Of a stretch of DNA of 64,000 nucleotides, positions 34,752 to 40,699 are shown piece after piece. Position 1 is the stretch's first letter. Every line of letters begins with the position of its first letter. The DNA is from Treponema socranskii subsp. paredis ATCC 35535 (GTDB lineage Bacteria; Spirochaetota; Spirochaetia; Treponematales; Treponemataceae): the NCBI GenBank assembly GCA_000413015.1, contig KE332515.1:939232-1003231 (forward strand), written 5' to 3'. The notes beneath the pieces are model-generated. The model made no database searches. It saw nothing but the letters and a program-made list of their open reading frames with translations, and had not been told where the DNA came from. Position numbers and translations under genes: made by a program.

Positions 34752-34768
34752 GCAGCGAAGCTTCAAGC
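34752..34768. repeat. Isolated core of the 75-nt repeat
   Basis: GCAGCGAAGCTTCAAGC, the core of copies A and B, stands alone in the leader of the sugar operon. It is flanked by two direct copies of AAGTTGCA (34747-34754 and 34769-34776). In the transcript it could pair as a short hairpin ahead of the binding-protein ribosome site. Confidence 0.5.
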
Positions 34769-34860
34769 AAGTTGCAATTTCCGAAAAGTATTACAGCCGT
34801 ACGCTAAGTACGAACACAATTTTTATCCGGTACCTTGTTACAGCGATACCGATCTTATGC

Positions 34861-34889
34861 AGTGTAGTGCGAATTTCCCCTCTTGTCAA
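34861..34889 (-). promoter_or_regulatory. Promoter of the sugar operon
   Basis: The minus strand shows TTGACA, exactly 17 nt and TACACT. The leader would be about 130 nt and includes CGTAC-TTAGC-GTACG and the repeat core at 34752. Confidence 0.7.
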
Positions 34890-34926
34890 TGAAAAAATTA
34901 CAAAAATATTATATTTTTTTTTAATA

Positions 34927-34955
34927 TTGATTTTTTTGATAGAATTACATATAAT
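34927..34955 (+). promoter_or_regulatory. Promoter of the divergent LacI regulator gene
   Basis: TTGATT, exactly 17 nt and consensus TATAAT, in a very AT-rich stretch. The transcript would start near 34962, 45 nt before the ATG at 35007. Confidence 0.7.
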
Positions 34956-34975
34956 ATTATCAAATATATGTAATT
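34943..34975. promoter_or_regulatory. Perfect 11-bp inverted repeat over the LacI gene promoter
   Basis: AATTACATATA and TATATGTAATT are exact reverse complements spaced by 11 nt. The left arm covers the -10 box and the right arm lies just past the expected start of transcription. This placement suits an operator for autoregulation, though it lacks the central CG of typical LacI sites. Confidence 0.5.
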
Positions 34976-35006
34976 TTTTCATAAATTTTTCATAGGGAAT
35001 GCAATT

Positions 35007-36020
35007 ATGGGAAAAAAGACACAACCGACATACGCACAATTGGCGGCGGCGAGCGGTATTTCGGTCGCTACGATAAGCCGAATGATAAACGGGAGCAGCA
35101 GGGTTTCGGAAAAAGCGCAGCGTAAAATCATGCAGGCGCTGACATCGCTCGGATACGATCCGGAAAGCATTCTGCCCCATCCTGCAGCCGAAGGCAATTT
35201 TATCCTGTTCAATATACCGAATCTCGCAAATCCGTTTTACAGTTTGATTATTCAGGGTGCACGCGATGCGGCAAAGCGCAGCGGCTATACGCTTTTAATA
35301 AACGAAGACGCAATAGACAACGCGACAATCGAAGCCTATCTTATGATGCTCAAAAAGATAAAGCCTGCGGGTTTGATTATAACCAATTCCGTCTCACCGG
35401 TGATTTTAAATCGGCTCGACGCTCTCGTTCCGATCGTCCAATGCTGCGAGTGCAATGAAAATCTTTCGATACCCTTTGTCACGATCGACGACGCGGAAGC
35501 CGCAAAATATGCGGTCGAACATCTCATCTCGCTCGGCTGCAAACGGATCGCATTTTTAAACGGACCGCTGTCGTACAAATACGCGCGCAATCGACTCGCA
35601 GGCTATACGAACGCGCTCGAAAACGCCGGACGCAAAGCGGAACCCGAACTGACGGTGCAGCTCGGAGAGATAAATTACGATATGGCGCTGTCCGCAGCTT
35701 ACCAGCTGCTCAATTCCGCCGACAGACCCGACGCTTTTTTTTGCAGTTCCGACGTCTATGCTGCGGCAGTCATAAAAGCGGCGAAAAAAGTAAATCTTTC
35801 CGTACCCAACGATATCGCCGTCATCGGTTTCGACAACACCGAAATCTCATCGATGTGTACGCCGTCCATCACGACGGTAAATCAGCCGCGCTACCAAATG
35901 GGCTTGGTCGGCTGCGATATGCTGACGGAGCGCATCAACGACAAAACCCTGCCCGTGCGCGGTATGTATTTGGAAACCGAGCTTATCGTGCGCGAATCGT
36001 CAACGCGCCGCCCTGTGTGA
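35007..36020 (+). CDS. LacI-family transcriptional regulator of the sugar operon
   Basis: The 337-residue protein has the LacI helix-turn-helix (TYAQLAAASGISVATISRMINGSSRVSEKA in outline) and hinge LGYDPE, followed by an effector-binding domain (FILFNIPNLANPFYSLIIQGARDAAKRSGY in outline; CKRIAFLNGPLSYKYARNRLAGY; AVIGFDNTEISSMCTPSITTVNQPRYQMG in outline). It is transcribed away from the seven-gene sugar operon, with promoters for both in the 287-nt gap, so it is the natural candidate regulator. The inducer is unknown. Confidence 0.93.
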   Translation: MGKKTQPTYAQLAAASGISVATISRMINGSSRVSEKAQRKIMQALTSLGYDPESILPHPAAEGNFILFNIPNLANPFYSLIIQGARDAAKRSGYTLLINEDAIDNATIEAYLMMLKKIKPAGLIITNSVSPVILNRLDALVPIVQCCECNENLSIPFVTIDDAEAAKYAVEHLISLGCKRIAFLNGPLSYKYARNRLAGYTNALENAGRKAEPELTVQLGEINYDMALSAAYQLLNSADRPDAFFCSSDVYAAAVIKAAKKVNLSVPNDIAVIGFDNTEISSMCTPSITTVNQPRYQMGLVGCDMLTERINDKTLPVRGMYLETELIVRESSTRRPV

Positions 36021-36055
36021 TATTCGTATAATGTGAGCTTTACGGAACGGACGGT

Positions 36056-36481
36056 TCAGTGGATCGCATCGGATTTCAGGACGAGCGCGTCTTTATATTC
36101 GGAAGACGCGACGGAAAACAGATCGATGTCCGGCTCTTTGTCCAGCATCGTAACCTGCCCTTCAAAATTGACGTCGCTCGCAATGCGAAGACGGGATGTC
36201 GTTATGTCGCCGGTAACGCTGCTGCCGCTGCATATTTCAACGCGCTCGGATGCTTCGAGATTTCCGGTAACGCTTCCCGACACGATGATCGACCGCGCCG
36301 TAATCGCTTCTCCGGTGCACACCGCGTCCTTTGCGATTTCCAAATCTCCGCTCGCTTTTATCTTTCCGTTGAATTTTCCGGTGATGATGAGTTTGTCCGA
36401 AAATTCGAGTTCGCCGTCGAACTCCGTTTCCGGTCCGAATACCGTCACATTGATTTTTTCGTCGTCGTGTTTTTCAGCCAT
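36056..36481 (-). CDS. Bactofilin (polymer-forming cytoskeletal protein)
   Basis: The 141-residue product is a short right-handed beta-helix of the bactofilin family: TVFGPETEFDGELEFSDKLIITGKFNGKIKASGDLEIAKDA in outline, with six-residue periodicity of Gly and small residues to about residue 105, then an acidic tail. Bactofilins polymerise without nucleotide at the inner membrane and shape cells or position wall enzymes. It follows lnt by 6 nt and is probably the last gene of the rpsT-HU-lnt-bactofilin group. It is convergent with the LacI gene. Confidence 0.92.
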   Translation of the reverse strand: MAEKHDDEKINVTVFGPETEFDGELEFSDKLIITGKFNGKIKASGDLEIAKDAVCTGEAITARSIIVSGSVTGNLEASERVEICSGSSVTGDITTSRLRIASDVNFEGQVTMLDKEPDIDLFSVASSEYKDALVLKSDAIH

Positions 36482-36487
36482 GCTATC

Positions 36488-38098
36488 CTACTCACGTTTT
36501 CGATTCCGAGCGATGCAAACGATGCTCACAAGCAAAGCCGCCGCGACAAAAAAAAGCGCAAGCGCATCGCCGATTTTATTATACAGCGTTTTTCCCGCAG
36601 TGTCATCCGCAGCGGGCATCATGCCGGTTACATAGGTTTCGGTAAAGGGCTCCGCTTCGAGCAAAATCTTTCCGGTACGATCGATGATGCACGTTTGTCC
36701 CGAGGCTGTGCTCCGAACGGCAGGTACCCGATTTTCGGCACAGCGGAAAACCGCCATTGCAAGGTGCTGATTTTGGCAGCTCAGACTTTTCGACCAAGCA
36801 TCGTTCGACATATTGACGAAAGCGCGCGCGCCGTCTGCAACAAAGCGGCGGCAGTCGTCGCCGAACGTATCTTCAAAGCAGATCGGCACGGAAAACGAAA
36901 TTCCCGCAGCGTGAAAAACGGTGCGCTCTCTTCCTTTCGCCCATAAATGCGTGTCCGCTTTTTCAAGCGCATCGTAGAGCCATGGAAGCCGCTTTGCAAA
37001 AGGCACCGTTTCCGTAAACGGCACCAAGTGAATTTTCCGATAGATTTCGGGTTCGGGCGGCACGACGTTTTTTCCGGGCGTAAAAACGAAAGCGCTGTTG
37101 TAATCGTCGGTGCGAATGCCGCCCGTGTCGACGGAATGAAAATTTCCGATTACGAACACGGCCTTTTTTCCGTCGATAAAGTGCAGCACGGAATCGACAA
37201 GATCGAACCGTCTCCTGTCGAGCCGCTTGGTATAGTGCGTCAAAATGGACGGAACGACGGCGGTTTCGGGCCACACGACAAGCGCTATGTCGGGATTTTC
37301 CGAAAGCGCTCGCTCCGTAAGCTTCATGAGCGTTTTAACGTCTTTTTCGTACGACGCTATATCGCCCTGCCACGGATCGGTATTGTGCTGTACCGCACAA
37401 ACTTTAATAAATCTTCCGTTTTCGTTTTTTTGCGAAAGAAGAAAAGTGCCGTACACGATGAACGCGGCGAGCGCGCACGCCCAGAGTGCAATGCCTCGCG
37501 CACGGCGAAAAGCCGAAGCTTTAAAGCTCCGAACGTCTTCGGTTTCCGCATCGATACAAACGGCGTACAGCCATGCGGATGTAAAATCGATGAGAAAAGT
37601 AAGCGCCCACACACCGAAAAGAGAAGCGCTTTGAATGAGGATAAGATTTTGCCACTGAGTGTAGCCTGCAACACCGTAGGAAAATCCCGCGAAGCCCGTC
37701 GTCTTAAGGTATTCGTGAGAACAGAGGATGAGCCACTGGGCGATCCACGCGCAGCGTCCGCAAAATCTGTCTGCGATCTTCAAACATAAAAAGAGCAGCG
37801 CATACGATATAAAATATTCGATGCTTATCGCCGCGGCGGCGACGGCATGAAAGGTGACGAGCCAGGAAACGTACAAACAATACGAAAGCGCTCCGTATAC
37901 GCCGCCCCACAGCCACACCGTTTTAAAGGACGAACGGCGGACGAGCATAAAGGCGGGAAAATACATCACCCACGCGGCAAGCGGAACGCCTTTCGAAAAA
38001 ACAAAACCGGGATTTGCGAGCGCAAACAAAACCGCACCCGAAAACGTAAGAAGTATATTAATAAAAAAACGATTCCGGGCGGAATTATTTTGCGTCAT
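36488..38098 (-). CDS. lnt: Apolipoprotein N-acyltransferase
   Basis: The 536-residue protein has about six N-terminal membrane segments and a C-terminal nitrilase-like domain. The catalytic residues are visible: Glu in VVWPETAV, Lys in YRKIHLVPF and Cys in ICFEDTFGD. It adds the third acyl chain to lipoproteins in the inner membrane, and this window encodes several such lipoproteins. I start it at the ATG at 38098, which overlaps the HU stop codon (ATGA); an in-frame ATG at 38128 would run 31 nt into the HU gene. GC-rich codon use matches neighbours. Confidence 0.94.
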   Translation of the reverse strand: MTQNNSARNRFFINILLTFSGAVLFALANPGFVFSKGVPLAAWVMYFPAFMLVRRSSFKTVWLWGGVYGALSYCLYVSWLVTFHAVAAAAISIEYFISYALLFLCLKIADRFCGRCAWIAQWLILCSHEYLKTTGFAGFSYGVAGYTQWQNLILIQSASLFGVWALTFLIDFTSAWLYAVCIDAETEDVRSFKASAFRRARGIALWACALAAFIVYGTFLLSQKNENGRFIKVCAVQHNTDPWQGDIASYEKDVKTLMKLTERALSENPDIALVVWPETAVVPSILTHYTKRLDRRRFDLVDSVLHFIDGKKAVFVIGNFHSVDTGGIRTDDYNSAFVFTPGKNVVPPEPEIYRKIHLVPFTETVPFAKRLPWLYDALEKADTHLWAKGRERTVFHAAGISFSVPICFEDTFGDDCRRFVADGARAFVNMSNDAWSKSLSCQNQHLAMAVFRCAENRVPAVRSTASGQTCIIDRTGKILLEAEPFTETYVTGMMPAADDTAGKTLYNKIGDALALFFVAAALLVSIVCIARNRKRE

Positions 38099-38412
38099 CG
38101 CTCCGTCCGCTCTTGCTTGAGATTCCACAGCGATTTTTTAAGCTCCTGTCCGGAACGGAACGCGGCGACGTAATGAGGATCGACTGAAAGCGTTTTACCT
38201 GTTTTCGGATTGCGTGCGACCGATCTTCCCTTCCGTAAGCGCGGTTCAAAAGTTCCGAAGCCGCGCAGTTCGATCGTCGCGCCTTCGATAAGCGATTTTT
38301 TAATTTCCTCAAGAAAATTTTCCATAACCTGCTGAACGACACGCCGTTCACAGTCGGATACGCGATATACCGATTCGACAAGATCGTATTTCGTTATTTT
38401 TTTCTGAGGCAT
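38095..38412 (-). CDS. HU/IHF-family DNA-binding protein
   Basis: The 105-residue protein (from MPQKKITKYDLVES) has the HU dimerisation helices and the beta-arm (IELRGFGTFEPRLRKGRSVARNPKTG in outline). The RNPKTG turn with the following Leu and Asp-Pro is typical. Its C-terminal tail (ELKKSLWNLKQERTER) is longer than in E. coli HU. It packages DNA in the nucleoid. The start at 38412 is preceded by CCGGG; a longer in-frame version to 38457 is unlikely. It overlaps lnt by 4 nt and lies 81 nt after rpsT. Confidence 0.93.
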   Translation of the reverse strand: MPQKKITKYDLVESVYRVSDCERRVVQQVMENFLEEIKKSLIEGATIELRGFGTFEPRLRKGRSVARNPKTGKTLSVDPHYVAAFRSGQELKKSLWNLKQERTER

Positions 38413-38493
38413 ATAATTCCCGGATACAGAAGAAAAAAATTCCGGCAGAAAGCGCAAGCCGCTCCCGCCGGATTTTAAAAAGATAAGCCGAAC

Positions 38494-38787
38494 TTATTTT
38501 GCCGCAGCTTCTTGAGGCGCGGAAAAAGTCACATTGAAAAGTTTTTTCATGCGGGATTTTTTGCGTGCGGCGGTATTGCGTTTTAAAACGCCTTTGCTGC
38601 GCGCGGAATCGAGTTCTTTTTGAACAAGATTGTACATTTCTTCCGCTTTCTGCTGCTCTTTGTTCTGTACGGCGGCAATAAAATGCTTTACGGCCGTTCT
38701 GCAGCGCGATTTGATCGCTTTATTATGAAGACGGCGCGCTTCGCTCTGCTTAAATCGTTTTTGCGCAGATGTCTGTTTTTTTGCCAA
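38494..38787 (-). CDS. rpsT: 30S ribosomal protein S20 with TTG start codon
   Basis: The 97-residue protein reads (M)AKKQTSAQKRFKQSEARRLHN, with the S20 helices and Lys/Arg-rich surface that bind 16S rRNA. The initiator is TTG at 38785-38787, preceded by a GGGGG ribosome site at normal spacing. E. coli rpsT also starts with TTG (UUG), where the weak start is part of S20 feedback control, so the same logic may hold here. The next in-frame upstream start gives an unsupported MVSNWGFP extension. Confidence 0.93.
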   Translation of the reverse strand: MAKKQTSAQKRFKQSEARRLHNKAIKSRCRTAVKHFIAAVQNKEQQKAEEMYNLVQKELDSARSKGVLKRNTAARKKSRMKKLFNVTFSAPQEAAAK

Positions 38788-38826
38788 AGGAAACCCCCAG
38801 TTACTAACCAAAAAATTACTGATCGT

Positions 38827-38855
38827 ATAGTATCGAAGCGCTCGGTTTTAGTCAA
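38827..38855 (-). promoter_or_regulatory. Promoter of rpsT
   Basis: The minus strand shows TTGACT, 17 nt and TACTAT, with a leader of about 33 nt ending in the GGGGG ribosome site. It lies back to back with the zinc-ribbon gene promoter, the two -35 boxes only 7 nt apart. Confidence 0.7.
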
Positions 38856-38862
38856 CCCGTAA

Positions 38863-38891
38863 TTGACATATCGCTTTTTTATCGTTATATT
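38863..38891 (+). promoter_or_regulatory. Promoter of the small zinc-ribbon gene
   Basis: Consensus TTGACA, exactly 17 nt and TATATT. The transcript would start near 38898, 21 nt before the ATG. Confidence 0.75.
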
Positions 38892-38918
38892 TAATTAAAT
38901 TCGTTTTGGAGGAAAGCT

Positions 38919-39092
38919 ATGGCCGGAGCAAGTAAAAACTCCCGTACATCGGTTTCAACGCATAAATTCATGTGTCCCGACTGCGGCGGAGAAATCATAA
39001 TGAAGACCATGTTCGAAAAAGGAAAAATTAAAAATATCGCCGAATGCTCGAAGTGCAAACGGACTGAGCGGCGGCCGAAAGATTTCAAATAA
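38919..39092 (+). CDS. Small zinc-ribbon protein
   Basis: The 57-residue basic protein begins MAGASKNSRTSVST and contains two CxxC knuckles, CPDCGG at about residues 19-24 and CSKCKR at about 43-48, which should bind one zinc ion. It ends in basic residues (ERRPKDFK). The size, charge and strong promoter next to a ribosomal protein gene suggest a ribosome- or nucleic-acid-associated role, but I do not recognise the family. TTTGGAGGAAAGCT before the ATG is an excellent ribosome site and a terminator follows the stop codon. Confidence 0.85.
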   Translation: MAGASKNSRTSVSTHKFMCPDCGGEIIMKTMFEKGKIKNIAECSKCKRTERRPKDFK

Positions 39093-39115
39093 TTTTTTTG
39101 TTCGACAATGCGAAA

Positions 39116-39143
39116 ACCGCACTCACGGGTGCGGTTTTTTTTT
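39116..39143 (+). terminator. Terminator of the zinc-ribbon gene
   Basis: ACCGCAC and GTGCGGT form a 7-bp stem with a 6-nt loop, followed by eight T. An A-run on the other side could let it work in both directions. Confidence 0.85.
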
Positions 39144-39171
39144 ATGAGAGCTGTCCGAAAATTGAAATTTA

Positions 39172-39804
39172 ATGAAAAAGAATATAAGTATAGTATTGAT
39201 TTTATTGGCAGGCATTGAAATGTTATTCGCTAAAGATTTCGGCAATTGGAAAAAGTATGAATCAATGAAAAAAGATGATTACTCGGTTAACGAAAATTTT
39301 TGGAAAAAGTATAAAGGAATTTCAAAGGCGTTATCGGAAGAAATACCGGCAGATAAATTGTATGAAGTAACGGACAATTATGTATTTTGGATTGTCGGCA
39401 ATTCTTACGGTGAAGAAATGCACGAAAAACTTATGAAATTGCCTGAAATAGTCAGATATTCATATTTGGTTTATTCTTATGAAGCGGAAATAAATAACGG
39501 CGGATTTGATCAGTTTTTCTTCAATTCAATAGGATATGAAGTATTTGAAATTCAAAAAGAGCTTGATTTTTTCGGCTTAACAAAAAATAAGAAAATTTTA
39601 GATAAAGCCGTAAAATTACTGAAAACAAAAATAAACTTGAGCGATTATAAAAAATTATTTACCGACGGAAAATTACCTACAGAAGAATTGGAAGATGAAT
39701 TTAATGAATTAAACGGTTTGTTTCTGGAATACCCCGAAAAAATCGAGAGTATAATAAACACTGTTTTGGATAAAAACCGGGAAAAACTCGTAACAAACCG
39801 ATAA
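39172..39804 (+). CDS. Secreted DMP19/DUF4375-like protein
   Basis: The 210-residue product has a signal peptide (MKKNISIVLILLAGIEMLFAKD). The mature part contains YSYEAEINNGGFDQFFFNSIG around residues 105-125, the hallmark of the DMP19 (DUF4375) family, followed by conserved acidic helices and a Leu-rich end. The founding member in Neisseria is a DNA-mimic protein, and related domains occur in immunity-type proteins. A signal peptide is unexpected for a DNA mimic. The gene is visibly much richer in A and T than its neighbours, which suggests recent acquisition. There is no clear ribosome site, and a half-copy of the GGGGCTGTC repeat (39145-39165) abuts the start. Confidence 0.7.
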   Translation: MKKNISIVLILLAGIEMLFAKDFGNWKKYESMKKDDYSVNENFWKKYKGISKALSEEIPADKLYEVTDNYVFWIVGNSYGEEMHEKLMKLPEIVRYSYLVYSYEAEINNGGFDQFFFNSIGYEVFEIQKELDFFGLTKNKKILDKAVKLLKTKINLSDYKKLFTDGKLPTEELEDEFNELNGLFLEYPEKIESIINTVLDKNREKLVTNR

Positions 39805-39916
39805 TTCATATAAACTTGCCCGAAGTTGATATTTTTTGCTATAAAACTTGTTCTATGGTTTTTACGGAACTGTAAGATTACCCGTTTTTCAATTTCTAAA
39901 AACGGATATTTCAGTT

Positions 39917-40675
39917 CTACCGCGTCAGGGCGGCGCTTCTCCACGCGTCGAGCTGCGCTTGTATGAGGCGCGGAGCTTCTTCCAAAATCGCGTTTTGCGC
40001 TTCTTTCGTTTTCGGCGCGTCGTAGATTTTTACGATAGTCACTTTATAATTTCCGTTTTTCAAATTTGTCATAATCGTGCGGAGCCTGCCGATTTCCCAA
40101 ACCCCGTCGAGGGCGCACACGACGACCGGAAGAGCCGTCGCTTCTGCGAGCTTTCGAAATCCCGCGGAATAAAATTTCCCGACGTTTCCGTTCCGCGTCC
40201 GAGAGCCTTCGGGAAAAAGCACGGGAATCTGAAAGCGGGCGAGTACGCGCTTTGCAAAATCTTCGAGCGTTTTCATCGCCGTTACGGGACTCGCCCGGCG
40301 GGGGATAAGGCAGTGTTCCTGAGCGCGCAGCATTTCCGACACGAGCGGGATGTGGCGGCCGAGCTCCGCCTTTGCGACAAAGCGCAGACTTTTATCGCGG
40401 AAATAATTCATATAGCAGGGTATGTCGAAAAGGCTTTGATGATTCGAAATGACGATAAACTGAGGCGGAAGTTCGCCGAACCGCCGCTTGTCGCCGATAA
40501 AACGGAAATGTTTATAGCACGATAAAATCGAAAAAAGGCGCGGAGCTACCGTACGAACGATGTAATCGGAAAAAACGGCGCTTGCTTTTTTAGATATGGG
40601 ATATAAAATTACATTGAAAACGGACGGCGGGATAACCATCCCGAACATGCAGCATAGTGTGACAAGGCTCGACAT
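39917..40675 (-). CDS. plsC: 1-acyl-sn-glycerol-3-phosphate acyltransferase
   Basis: The 252-residue protein has the PlsC motifs: NHQSLFD (NHx4D) near residue 78, the block LRFVAKAELGRHIPLVSEMLR, and FPEGSRTRNG near residue 155. It has an N-terminal hydrophobic stretch. It makes phosphatidic acid at the inner membrane. A -10 TATTAT at 40682-40687 ends 6 nt before the ATG, so the transcript may be leaderless and start inside the end of the DinG-like gene. It is convergent with the DMP19-like gene. Confidence 0.9.
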   Translation of the reverse strand: MSSLVTLCCMFGMVIPPSVFNVILYPISKKASAVFSDYIVRTVAPRLFSILSCYKHFRFIGDKRRFGELPPQFIVISNHQSLFDIPCYMNYFRDKSLRFVAKAELGRHIPLVSEMLRAQEHCLIPRRASPVTAMKTLEDFAKRVLARFQIPVLFPEGSRTRNGNVGKFYSAGFRKLAEATALPVVVCALDGVWEIGRLRTIMTNLKNGNYKVTIVKIYDAPKTKEAQNAILEEAPRLIQAQLDAWRSAALTR

Positions 40676-40681
40676 GGCATC

Positions 40682-40687
40682 ATAATA
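40682..40687 (-). promoter_or_regulatory. -10 box of plsC
   Basis: TATTAT on the minus strand, 6 nt before the ATG at 40675. No Shine-Dalgarno is visible, and a -35 would fall inside the upstream gene. Confidence 0.35.
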
Positions 40688-40699
40688 TAATGAAAAGTC

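Noticed and set aside
36488-38128. Longer lnt start at 38128
   Set aside because: It would overlap the HU gene by 34 nt. The ATG at 38098 overlaps the HU stop codon by 4 nt, the normal coupled arrangement.
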